Below, in pieces: positions 46,529 to 57,702 of a DNA stretch of 64,000 nt. Under the pieces are notes generated by a model. The model saw nothing but the letters and a program-made list of their open reading frames with translations, did not search any database and was not told the DNA's origin. A program made the position numbers and the translations under genes. Numbering within the stretch: position 1 is the first letter of the stretch; each line of letters opens with the position of its first letter. Source of the DNA: Papaver somniferum (taxonomy: Eukaryota > Streptophyta > Magnoliopsida > Ranunculales > Papaveraceae); the NCBI RefSeq assembly GCF_003573695.1, contig NC_039358.1:193416418-193480417 (forward strand). Direction: 5' to 3'.

Positions 46529-48731
46529 ATTAAAAGGCAAGGTTATTCAAAAGCCCCATTTTTTCACCTGGGAACTGAAGTGCATAGTGTTCAGTATGAA
46601 TGAATTGCTCAAATTTCTATGAAATTACAAAAACAAATGGTTTTGTAAAATCCTATGGTTGTGGATGCGTTTTTTAGTTCGATCCATGGTCACTATTTGC
46701 TCTTAAAGTTCAGAAAGTTGATAGACAAATCGCGGCTAAGAATTAACCCATGTTTAACGCCTCTATCCAACCATCCAGATTCACGCATCCATTATTATCT
46801 ATCTGTCCGCTATCAATCCCATTATTGTTTCCAGTAATATTCTCCCTCTCCTATTATCCTCTTCAGTTACGAATACAAAAACGATTTTCTTTAAAGTCCC
46901 AGTGATAACTTCAAATGTTACATGCAACAGAATCCGTTTCAAATGTTCCGTTTCAGTCGCATTCTCTCTCAACACTACTAGGTAATGGTCGGTTATGTTT
47001 TATTCGATTCTTTGGTGATAGTTTGATTTGCTTTGAGTTTTAATAAGATTATTATTGTTCCATTGTAGGTTTCGATTGTTGTATTCATAAAATCATTAAA
47101 GTTCCGAACATCTCAGGTAATTCAATTGTCTTAGGTAATTCAATTGTATTGTTAAATTTCAATTGTTGTATCCAATTGATTTTTTATTTTTGGGTTTCTG
47201 GACAGGTTAGGAAATCTGTGATTTAGGTACTAAATCAACATCTCATTTCTTATGCATATTAGATTGATCTGCCCTGCATCTTGGGTTATGTCAAGCAGGA
47301 AAAAACCTTAGGGATGTACCCAAGCATCCAATTGATTTTTTTTTATTTTTTTTTGGGTTTCTGGACAGGTTAGGAAATCTGTGATTTAGGTACTAAATAA
47401 ACATATCATTTCTTATGCATATTAGATTGATCTGCCCTGCATCTTGGGTTATGTCAAGCAGGAAAAAGCCTTAGGGATATACCCAAGTAGGAAATAATGG
47501 ATGTTTTATGTTCGTAAAAACTTAACATCGAATTCCATTGCTTTTGTCGGCCATATTTCCAGCAGCTTGGCTTCTTAGTTTCTTTGCTCAAAATTAAAGT
47601 CAATCCTTTGATCTGACTTCAGGTATTGCCTCACATCTTTATCTCAGATTCTTATCGATTTGTAAATCCATATTTTTATCCTTGCGTGTTTTCCTTCTTT
47701 ACAGCGGACGGGTTTTTTTATAAACTTGATTTTATTAATTTTCTCAGATTAGGTAGACAGCTCAAAGTAATATGTATCAGCTGTGATAATTGTATAATAT
47801 ATAGATTTATAATCTTCTGCAGTTCGAAATATTATACTCAGAGTATATAGTTTTCGTCTTTTCATTTCAGCTAGGCCTGTTGTAAAATATTATGTTTGTA
47901 CCTACAGGCACTACAATATGAATTGGATCTGATTGGTGTGGTCTCACATATATTAAGAATGTTTTTTCGCCTTCGAGCTTTTTTATCTCAGTGGGGTTAC
48001 CAGAAAATCTCTCTGTAACATCTTTGTATTAGATACGTTGAGGGTTCTGGCTATGAAGTTTTTAGAGCATGAAGAGCTGGGAAATTACAACTTCCAGAAT
48101 AAATTCTTAAAGCTTATGTGATTGTTCATAACCCCCATCTTTATCTCTACTGGCAAATATAAGCTAATTATCAGTTTCCCTAGGCAAGTTTTGGAATCAT
48201 GCCGAGAACAATTGTACCGAATAGGTAAGGAGTATTTTCGTTAAGTGCATGTTATGTATCACTACATGTTTATTATAGGTCTATTCTGTTATTTCTATTG
48301 TATTACATCAATTATCTGATGCTATAAGACTACTAAACCAGAAAATCTTCAGTCAAACAATTTTAGAGATGATCCAACCCAACCTTATAAAGTTGTGGTT
48401 TTCGTCATGTTTACATGAAGTGGCCAGGTAGAGTCTTTTGATGAAGACAACTTTGGACAACATTGGATATGCTGTAAAAATTAAATATTTGTTCATCCTT
48501 GATTTGGTGTTAATGCAGTTATATGTTTTCAACTCTTTGATGGGTAGTAATCGAAAGTTTAACGTTTAGAATTAGTATTGTGTAGATATTTAATGTATCT
48601 TTAACTAATGACAAGACTCTAATGAGTTCTAATTTTTCTTGTACATCGGTATTAAAATTGGTCGATATCGCTTCTACTTTCGATTGGAATTATTCTTGAA
48701 TTTTTTACTGTTGGTTTTGCGTTCGATGCAG

Positions 48732-48848
48732 TCACCAATCAAGAACTACAGTCCAGTGAGTTGCTATTAAAGTTGATGAGTAATTCTGTTTTGTCCCTCA
48801 TGGACCCTGAAAAAGCAAAACATATTGTTCCTATAGAAGCCACTGATG
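48732..48848 (+). pseudogene. Exon-like segment 1, tandem unit 3 (unknown gene)
   Basis: 117 nt, reading TNQELQSSELLLKLMSNSVL, then SLMDPEKAKHIVPIEATD. Acceptor TCGATGCAG and donor GATG|GTATAT are both retained. Confidence 0.5.
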
Positions 48849-49029
48849 GTATATGAATTTAACGAGTAGTTCAATGAGAAAAAACTACGTCCCACCCTCC
48901 TTCCTTTGTTGAGTATCTACGACCACGGGTGGTGTAAACATTTCTATTAATTTATGACAATTTTGTTTATTTTATTTGAAGTATTTCTTCACACATGATT
49001 ATGATTGTGGGGCGAGATTGTGAAGGCAG

Positions 49030-49108
49030 GTATTAAGTTTTCCATATTTAAGCAATTGTGTAATAGATGGATCAAACGTCTCTTCTCAGACTGTCTAGCT
49101 CCTGAGAT
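49030..49108 (+). pseudogene. Exon-like segment 2, tandem unit 3 (unknown gene)
   Basis: 79 nt, as in units 1 and 2, with the same splice-site positions and the same downstream in-frame TGA. Confidence 0.45.
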
Positions 49109-49421
49109 GTGAGTTCGGAATATTATCGATAGTGTAAAATTTGCTTTAGTTGGTACGGTTCCAAAAGCCATGGAAGAATTCCACTTCAGGTAAGATAACG
49201 TCCAACCATTCTTGAGCGCTTCCAAATTTGTTATTCTGACATGCCGGTAAGAATTAAAACAAAATTCCTTTCTAACTCCTCCATTATTTTCGCTAATCAA
49301 TTGTTGGAGATGTTCAACTATATAAACCTCAAGATTACTCGATTGCTGCTCTGTAAGTTTGACTATGTACGATTTTTTACATTTAATATTGATTTAATTG
49401 TTCTTAACGATTTTTTTCTAG

Positions 49422-49483
49422 AATTTTTGTTGGTTAAGGACATAGTGAGAAAAGAGGTAACTGGTGTTATTGTTAAGTCATAA
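49422..49483 (+). pseudogene. Exon-like terminal segment, tandem unit 3 (unknown gene)
   Basis: The same 62-nt end segment, preceded by ATTTTTTTCTAG; an 18-bp deletion lies just upstream in the intron. Confidence 0.4.
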
Positions 49484-49594
49484 ATTAAGAGGCAAGGTCA
49501 TTCCAAAAGCCCCATTTTTTCACCTGGGAACTGAAATGCATAGTGTTCAGTATGAATGATTTGCTCAAATTTCTATGAAATGCACGCATCATTA

Positions 49595-51824
49595 TTATTA
49601 GGCTTAGTGAGAAATATAGAAACTGGAGATTGTGCAGGTGTCCACTTTATCTAAAACATAGTTGTTCATTTAATTTGTATGGTTGTTTTTACCATGTTGT
49701 TATTTACTTTGTTTGTTTTGGCATAAATATGTGCAAAACTTTTTGGTTTATATTGCATTACGTCTTGCTGTAATTATCTCTTTAAAATTGCACTCGCTCA
49801 TACTAGATGATAGAAGTATTTTGATAATTTTGTGATCACTCATTATTGATCAGTTTACTATCTGATCGTATATGTTCAAGTTGTTTCTTCATATTTTTAC
49901 AGCTTGAACAATGTAGTATTTCATAATCTCCCTAAAAATCATTTAGGGTGTGATGCATAGTTATTTGCGCATCACTTGATGCCTATGTTTCAGTTTCAGG
50001 TGCTTGAATACAAGACCGCCGCATCATATACACTGCCTATGAGGAAAGGGAAAACACCTCACGACATTTCTTCATAATGGGATCCCACCTACTTGGGAGC
50101 TTTTGCAGTCCATTCCATATAGTTTGCCTTTTAATGTTCCGCCTATGTATGAGGTTGCTAACATCGCTGTTTCAACGCGTCCACTATCAATCTACTCATT
50201 AAAAATGGTCTGTACTATCGACCCTGCCTTGAGTGTCATAGAATTTTTTGGGGGGATGATAATGAGACCTGTGGTGCACAAGAATGCTAATTGAACATGG
50301 GAGTTCCCGTAGCAAGGTTAACACTCTGGACTATATATCATATATAGCCCGTGTTTGTTGAGACCTTTCAACACGGTTTATGAACATGGTCATCCTATAC
50401 TTTTATGGTTCCTTTCTTAATATCTTTGATTTTGAACTCTATCTTTCTTTGCGTTGTGAACAAAAATAATTTTTAATTTGTTTTTCATTATACAATGAAA
50501 TAAAATGGCAACTGTAATACTTCAAAATGGAATGAACGCGTATGATCAATGTCATTTTAATTTAGGGTGTATATTACATCCCCTGGACCCTCTATTCTTG
50601 ACCGATATTTTTATGGAGCAAGAAGTTTGTGAGCTGGCGAGAACAGTTCACAACATGGAAGTGTTGATTCTCATCATTGGTAGTATTTGCATACTCTTTA
50701 GAGCATACTTATTACATACCTCCAGATATGTAAGCTCATGCTCAACGGATAGTTTATAAGTTTAAAAGCACATTTCTTATAGATTTGTTAATGGAGGGGA
50801 TTCATTCTTCATTTGTATCTAGGATACTGTTGATGCAATTTTAATTTTTTACTAAGCTGGATACTTGCGGATTTAGGTGAGCTCTTTTCAGGAGATATAT
50901 TATCAAGACTTTACCAGTACTGCATACAGAATGTAGTGCACCTGGCATCAAAATAATAATAATAATAATAATGTAGTGCACCATCATTATGCTCAATCGC
51001 CATTCATTTTGACAACTAAAAACAACCCGGGACGTTACGGCACGGGTCATACTCTCGTGTTTGATAACAAAATATATTATTTTTCACCCACACGCGGTCT
51101 CTTAATATTACATGAATCTTTCCCAGTTGTCCAAGCAAAAACCCAATCTGAGGCTTCCCCACCGCCGGATGATGGCCCCCATTCAACGTCGTCCGTCTGA
51201 AAGCTCTGGCTATCATGGAGACAAACCTCATACCTTTTCATAACAATGATTTCCATCAATTAAATGCATATCTTTAAAAAATAAATATTGGTAATGCGCA
51301 TTTACTAATTTGAGATTTTCTACTGAAATTTCGGTCAATATTTGGACAGAGCATTTCCAGGAATTATGAAAACCGATATTCTCTTTATTGCATATATTTT
51401 AGAATATTCGGTTTTGGAAATTTCTTGGTGTCCAAACTTCCTTGGTCTATAAATATTGAAGTTTGCATTTTGAGCAAACTAATCCCCAGAGCCAGCAAAA
51501 CTACCTAGTTGTGTTGTTACTGGTGGAGCCGTCTATTCGGAGAGGAAAGTACCCTAATTAGGCGAAATCTCTTATGACCGCTCGTTTTAAAGACTTCTTT
51601 GGGATTGAGAAGCTCTACGAGGACTGTTGGTGGGAAACTAGATAATTGCAGTTTATTATTAGTTTTCAATTGATTTGATTGACTAACGGTTGTTGAACTT
51701 TGATTGCACCTAGTTTGTTTATGCTTGAGAATCTTCTCTTCTGATATAAGATTCACTCAAACTAGATCAAAGTATCGACGGGGATCTTTAGACTGTTTGT
51801 AGATCTAGAGACGTCTTTGATCGA
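49595..51824. other. Single-copy sequence right of the tandem array
   Basis: A possible further exon starts after TTTCAG at about 49999 (VLEYKTAASYTLPMR) and may belong to the duplicated gene. A 74-codon frame at 50976-51200 (GHTLVFDNKIYYFSPTRGLL inside) has no recognised family. At 51280-51824, a TATA box (CTATAAATAT, 51448-51457) and long AT/CT blocks look like the promoter half of an old LTR or similar element, but no ends were found. Confidence 0.35.
50951..50972. repeat. (AAT)n microsatellite
   Basis: Seven AAT units, flanked on both sides by the direct repeat ATGTAGTGCACC (50931 and 50971), so the microsatellite lies in a small duplication. Confidence 0.8.
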
Positions 51825-52657
51825 TGTCGTATGCGTCAAAAATAATTTACTTTCTCATTACTTAAAATATATAATATAGCAAGGGAAAGAAAGGACCGTT
51901 CCCACAGAGAGGACTAAGGTTGTAAAGTTGTTTCGGTTTCCTAAAAATAACAATGAGCGGATTTTCCGGTTTTAATGTATCTAAAGTAAAATAAAAGCAA
52001 ATAAAGAAATAAATACGCAAATCATCAAGTAGAAGAGATATTAGTTAAGGATTCTTCTTCATTCACAAACATTCTTTTTAACAATTACTAGAATTGATAT
52101 TTTAATCTCAATTTTTATCAAAGGCCCTAGGATACCTTGATCACAAGTATATCCCGCAAATCTCCTTTTGTCATCAACAAACACATTAAAAGATGCAAAT
52201 ATGAATTCTATCTTAGAGAACAACCTAACATGTAAAAGCACTAATCAAGCTTAATTCCCTAGATGCATTAAGTTTTATGAAATCAGGCCAATCAAAGCAA
52301 TCGAACGTGTAAAAGCACTAATCCGATTTAACAAAGGTTATGATCCACTTGTAACTACTAGGATGCATCACTACAAGCAATATTCACAATTATGCTACTT
52401 GTAATCAGGAATTTATCACTTTTGCGTATAATAAATCCTAATCTAGCAATAGAGATGAAAACAAACTCAATCGATTCTAGACTCGATCAAACAATCATCC
52501 AAATCATAAGACAATAACAATAGTAAATCATAAGCGATAAAGCATGGAGACAAAACTAATTCATTGCACAAAAATCATGCTTGGAATTCCAACTTATTCC
52601 TTAACCAAAATAAAATTAAATATTCATAGCATAGGAGTTCATAACAAGAAGGAAGAT
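51825..52657 (-). repeat. LTR D, left part (3' LTR of a minus-strand gypsy element)
   Basis: It starts TGTCGTATGCGTC and, after the nested element at 52658-61670, continues at 61676-62995; rejoined it is about 2.15 kb, similar in size to LTRs A-C. The early words (GGACCGTTCCCACAGAGAGG, then AACAATTACTAG and similar blocks) have the same layout as the start of LTR B. The exact left border is inferred from the TG start; the partner target duplication lies outside the window. Confidence 0.6.
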
Positions 52658-54814
52658 TGTTTTGGGGTAAAAACTGATTCTGCTGTTTTTTGGTAAATTT
52701 GGGTATGTTGATGAGAAACGAATTCAAACCCTAAATAAATGAACTGCAAGGGAGTACTTTTAAATTCGAGAGATCAATCTGTAAGACTCTAGCCTAAACC
52801 AAGAAATGGTCGTTCCAGATTCAATTCGGTCACAAAGTGAAGGAGAAGGGTTGATCTTAGGGAGGGAAGCGAAGAAGGTGTTTGAGATTAGAATGTTGAA
52901 TTATGAAGGTGTGCCTGTTTTATGACTTGTATCAAAATATGGTTTTCTGGATACCTGTGTTGTTAACACTTATCCCCTTTGAAATAGGTTGAGAACCTAA
53001 TTATATGAGTCATTGAGCGCACCCTGATCTCATAGGAAGTGGAGGAAGTTAAGTAGTGGAGAAGTGGAGTCGTGCGGAAGGTGGTGATCATCGTGTTTCC
53101 GTTATGAGGGAAGACTAGTCACACTTTCACCCATTACTCTCATTACTGTTAACCATCCGTCCTTCCTGACACTTTCTCGTAATGGGCGTGTTGCACGCCG
53201 CACGCTGTAAACCGCCAGACCAATCCCCCAGTTTGTGACATGTTTGATGTCTCGAATAAATGGCTCAAGTCATGAGACTCGCCGCTAAAATCAGCACATA
53301 GTGCTTTTAGGTTAAATAATAAGTTATTTGTGAAATCAATATTTGCATAGCATCGCTTATAGTCGATGTTTATAAAGCATCACTTTGAAACAAGAAGCTG
53401 AAAAACAACCGATGTGCTAGATGCATCGTAGTTTTAGAGCTCGATTGAATCAGTCACAAATTTAGCGTCTTAAAACAGTAGCACGACCTGCCACTTTTGG
53501 GTGATCGTTTGAGGGCCTTACGGTCGAGCTATCACTTGGTCGATCGCTCCTTATGGAAGAGTGATGGTCGGTGGTCACAATGCTACCTTGTTGGTTTTCT
53601 GAAATAAATATACACTATCCAACTAAGCTAGAGAAGTTGGATGGGCGAGATGATTTGCAGCAGTTGTTTATTGTCATTAATGTAATTTTAGGGTTTAGGG
53701 GTCGTACAACCAACCCTATTTTTCCTAAACGATTTGAAGCGATGCGCGCTAGTTCAAGCAGGCCGATCGGCCCTATGCAAAGACGGGGAGCCAGTGAGCG
53801 CGCTGACATCTTTGGGGTCGCCTGGAATTGAATCTAAGCCACTTACTTTGGCTGGCAAAGATGGACGATCGTGATCGGTTTGCGACAGTACCTTGTTGCT
53901 GCAAACGCAACTTAGGGTTTCTAAAACAGCGCGTTCACCCTACTTTGGGTGAACGATTCTATATGCTATTGGCTTGCCGTGAGCAATTCGATCGACGATG
54001 GGTGTAGCTGGGTCGCCGGTGAACACGCCGGCACTTATTTGATCGTTCGTAGGAAAATCTAAGCCGTCCAACTAAGCTAGCCAAGTTGGACGGTCGTGAT
54101 GTTTCTGAGACCGTTTTGGCCGGTCTTAGCTCGTTTGAGCTTTCTTCTTCAACAGCGGGATCACCCATATTTGGGGTTAGCGTTCGATGACGTTGGAGTG
54201 TGCTAGATGCAGTCCGACCAGTTGGGGTATTAGTGGGCCCGTCGGTGTCCATCCTGTGAATGCCTAGTTCCGCTAGGAGTAGACTAGGCCTATTAAATTG
54301 TGTGGCCTTGATCGTTCTTTAAGACTGATACGGACAGTCTAGATTTCTTTTAAGGAATTTAAACGCGTTCGATCGCACTAACTTTTAACTAAAAGGTGTG
54401 TTAACACGCTAATCTCTTTGTCAGAGGGTGGTGTAGCCTACGTGAGTGTTTTCATGCAGATTTCAATACTGACACTTCAGGAGATTCGTGCTACCCTGCT
54501 ACGAGTGAACATTAATCGTTATGTCATGCCAACATTGAAAGTTCAGCTGGGAACATAGTATAGGAAAATACTAAGCGGGCCATGCATTAGTAAATAATGC
54601 GACATATTAAAATTTACGGAATATCTGGGATTGTTGCTTCATGCACCATTCTAGATAAATTTCAATAAATATGCTGAATTGCTCAATACATATGTAAGTG
54701 AAAAGGTTTATGCACTCATCACTTCCAAATGGCTTTTGTTCCTTTGCAGGACGAAAACGTATTAAAATACACGATTTCACGATTTTAGCCCTAAACAGAA
54801 AACCACCATCAACA
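52658..54814 (-). repeat. Left LTR (3' LTR) of the Tat/Ogre-like element
   Basis: 2157 bp; collinear with 59569-61670 but with several indels (for example about 20 bp near 53075-53100 present only here, and about 14 bp near 53225 missing here). The element is thus older than the copia element with nearly identical LTRs. Confidence 0.88.
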
Positions 54815-54830
54815 TTAAGTCCCCTGCTTA
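54815..54830 (-). other. Polypurine tract of the Tat/Ogre-like element
   Basis: The reverse complement reads AGCAGGGGACTTAA and lies next to the left LTR, as expected for a minus-strand element. Confidence 0.65.
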
Positions 54831-54937
54831 GCACGTAATAGTGATGCTATTCTGGGGTTAGCACTAGATGGTGACAGGCGAAGAAATTCACAAGAGAAGT
54901 TCGACGTACATTACCAGGATAGAGGCTGGCTCGGTTC

Positions 54938-55944
54938 TTGAGTAAGATACGTTTCCTTTCAGCGCACGTCAGTTGTCTTCAGATAGATAAGTATCTACTT
55001 GATTGTTATCCCGCATCTGGAGCCTTTATACACGGAAAGTGGAGACTCCTTTTCTTCCCAGGATCTTGCTTATTTGTGGAATATGAAGAAGACGCTGGAG
55101 CCTTTCTTTCATCGCAGAATTGCTTCTCTTCTTCGTTCCAGGTATTGCTCCATGTTCATTGTGTGGTTTGATTTTTGATTGATGATGATAACGATTTTTT
55201 TTATATACCAGCTATTGATATGATCACAATGCCCTTTTTGTAGTATATGATGGGAACTGCTTGTGATGATTACTCTTTTACTTCTCCAGAAAAGAGCTTT
55301 GAAGTCAACAAACCCAAGGCTAATGCGTTCCAGGAGGTGATGGCCAAAATAGATTCCCCGTTTCGTGAAGCTGGTCGTGCCATACAGGGTATGTCTCTTC
55401 TGCACTTACGCATCGTTCGAGAGCGTACTCGGGCCTTTTTGGAGGAGAAATGGAGACATGACGAAGCGCCTCAGCCGACGAGCGCGAGAGCTGAAAGGTT
55501 TGCAGCTCGGCTAAAGCGGAGAATGATCGAGCATGAGCGGCCTCCCAGTGAAAACAAGTATGATTACCTTATCCACGACGGAATCATAATCCTCGATTCT
55601 GACGTGGACGAACCGGAGCATCCTCAGAAGGCTGTTGGGGCAGATCCTGAGGAAGAGGTCGAAGTAGTTTCCATGGAGGGTACTGAAGCAACTGTTGGAG
55701 GGAATACTAAAGTGGATGCTGGGGAGATCATGGGAGCGACATCTGGAGAAGATGTTGAAACCGCTTCCAAGGAAGATGTTGGCGTGTCTCCTGGAGGGAA
55801 TATTGAAGCAACTGTTGAAACGGCATCAGAAGGGAAGTCAAGGCGGCTTACAGAGAGGATGCAGTAGTGGCTTGTGATGAAGGTGTCGAAGCAGCTTCCA
55901 ATTACGGTTCCAGTGAAGACACTGCTGATCCCTCTAATGACTAG
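54938..55944 (+). CDS. Spliced antisense ORF of the Tat/Ogre-like element (damaged at both ends)
   Basis: It runs opposite to gag. Exon 1 is open from 54938 to 55141 without an ATG in frame and ends TTCCAG|GTATTG. A 102-bp intron (55142-55243) ends TTTTTGTAG. Exon 2 (55244-55867) continues in the same phase: YMMGTACDDYSFTSPEKSF, RIVRERTRAFLEEKWRHD, then a helical basic part and an acidic Thr/Glu/Val-rich tail with imperfect repeats (VETASKEDVGVSPGGNIEAT). A frame ending 54945 (starting at the ATG at 54868) may be the lost start, joined by one frameshift. A second frameshift near 55860 cuts a tail ending SSEDTADPSND at 55944. Antisense ORFs between pol and 3' LTR are known in Tat elements; their function is unknown. 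The alternative is a captured host gene. Confidence 0.6.
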
Positions 55945-56714
55945 ACTTTCCTTTGTTGCTTTCATTCATAGTTGAGCACTTTCCGTAGTTTGTATACATT
56001 ATCTGCTTATACTCAGTAGTATTATGGCTGAGCCTGGTTTTCATTGAATGATTTTTTTTTCACGATATCTCTAGGAACCCTAGTTGTAGTACTCCCAGTA
56101 AGGTTGCAATAGAATCTCTCCATTCCATCGGGTCGTACAACCAAAAAGAACGCGACATTCATAAGTGATGAAGCGTTCTTATGTGACCGTGCACTGTCTT
56201 CATGGTGATTGCATGTAACCCTAAAAACAAGGGGATGCAATAATGGAAACCAGAGATTTACCACGAACCTATCTGCCCCCCAATTGATAACGTGTTGCAA
56301 TCCGTCTAATCATGTGGTGATCGAGAGGCCGCTTTATTGTTGGAGTAGACTGATCTTCGGAGTACGAAGCGTTTGCCCTAATAATCATACGATTCCTTTA
56401 CCCCTTTCCTTTCTGCGTATATTCCTTCAATGTTTCTCGAAAGATATGAGATGTTTCTTTTTAGGGTTTTGTCTTTCTGGTTTGAACTGATGGGTAATGA
56501 TGGGGGTTTAGGCTTGCTCAAGACTTTGCGTCATGATTCAGAAATAAAGAGATTTCTAAAAGGAAATAATACTTTGATTAACTGACAAATTGAAACCCTA
56601 ATTATGAGTGCAAGCAGTACAATCATTTTGGAGGAATTACAAATATTGCATGAAAGGGGAAATTGCTAGAGGAAATACTAAAGAGAATGCTGGAGGAAAA
56701 GGTAGCACTTCGTT

Positions 56715-56915
56715 TTAGGTATTGAAAGGCTTGAGCCATCCTGAGTGAATTGTCACGCCTTCCAGTTTGTCAGCATTGATGAGCTTGCAGTAACCGCCTA
56801 AGATAACATCTGCCACCAGGTATGGTTCGTCTTCCCTTTTGGTAAGCGAATCAGGTTGAGCGGTCACCTTCACTGTCACATATCCAACTTGATACGCGGT
56901 CACCTTCACTACCAT
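56715..56915 (-). pseudogene. Integrase C-terminal remnant of the Tat/Ogre-like element
   Basis: The minus strand reads EDEPYLVADVILGGYCKLIN, then GVTIHSGWLKPFN and a stop, the GPY/F-like end of a gypsy integrase (a Y-L/K-L...W-LKPF pattern). The rest of integrase, RT and RNase H is absent between here and the protease remnant, so about 3 kb or more of pol was deleted. Confidence 0.5.
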
Positions 56916-57029
56916 GTCTCCAACTTGAAATGGGTTTGGGCGTTGTACAACTACTTGATTCTTGGACTCGTTGTTTTTGACTGAGACAACTTCTAAGTTT
57001 TTGACAAAGCATTTGAAAGGACCAGCATC

Positions 57030-57338
57030 TCATTCACATCTCCTAGTGGTGGTTGGGTTGTTGATCGGAGCGAGTCCCCGAGCCTTGGCGGAAGGAGGAG
57101 TGACTGGTTGCAAAAAGGATTGTTCAATAAGACTTACTTGGGTTAGGAATCTTCGAATGTATGTTGATGGGCTCTCTCCATGTAACTGCGTCACATTGGC
57201 AAGTTGTTGATATGACAACAGATAATCTTCGGGGTTGGACGACTTGTTGTAAATCCTTTCAGGTATAGACACTGGCAAATGACAGACTCCTATCTCTGCT
57301 TTGTTGTTATGCACCACGAGCGCCCCAGAATCATACAT
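57030..57338 (-). pseudogene. Unassigned segment between protease and integrase remnants
   Basis: A 102-codon frame includes LLSYQQLANVTQLHGESPST, then YIRRFLTQVSLIEQSFL, which resembles part of a gag domain rather than pol. It may be a rearranged or foreign gag piece; the order gag-protease-gag-like-integrase is abnormal. Confidence 0.35.
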
Positions 57339-57702
57339 AATTCGGGTAGTCTTTCACAATATGAAACTTACCGCGTATTAGAGCGTCTCCCACCTTGATT
57401 TCGAGGTCGGTGTACCCGTAAGCGTCTCTAGACTCTCCTTCAGAATTTTTAATTATGGTCGGGTAGTGAACAACTTCCTGCTTTGAAATCTTTGCAGCTT
57501 TCAGGGTCTTGACAGTGACAATATTGAAATCAGATGCTACATCAATCAGTGTGTTGTCAAACTCGACATCCTTCAAGCGAGCGATGGTTAGGAGTCCCCA
57601 GTTACATCTCGCGTTTCCCAAGAAGGATTGGGGTTTGGGAGCGGCCTCCTTAACTGGAAACAGATGCTTGCCTGATACGACACGGTTGAGGGCTCCAAAC
57701 AT
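57331..57702 (-). pseudogene. Retropepsin-like protease remnant of the Tat/Ogre-like element
   Basis: From the ATG at 57702 the frame reads FDNTLIDVASDFNIVTVKTL, then YGYTDLEIKVGDALIRGKF and HIVKDYPNYV. This follows the fold of gypsy aspartic proteases (catalytic D-T/S-G-A loop, then a strand-rich half and an (F)HV-D-P-Y end). The catalytic motif is changed to DVAS, lacking the glycine, so it should be inactive. It overlaps the end of the gag frame at 57588-57702 and may originally have been fused to it. Confidence 0.65.

Larger units (their letters stand above)
40643..49594 (+). repeat. Threefold tandem duplication, unit about 3.0 kb
   Basis: Three successive copies start CTATGGTTGTGGATGC at 40643, 43659 and 46653, giving units of 3016, 2994 and about 2942 bp. 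The copies are collinear and closely similar, with small indels (for example loss of TGCACGCATCAT between copies 2 and 3). Each includes a CT-rich leader ending CACTAG|GTAATGG, an internal 157-bp duplication, and several exon-like segments bounded by splice sites whose lengths are the same in every copy. This is a gene-fragment duplication rather than a satellite; the 3' continuation past 49594 is single copy. Confidence 0.92.
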
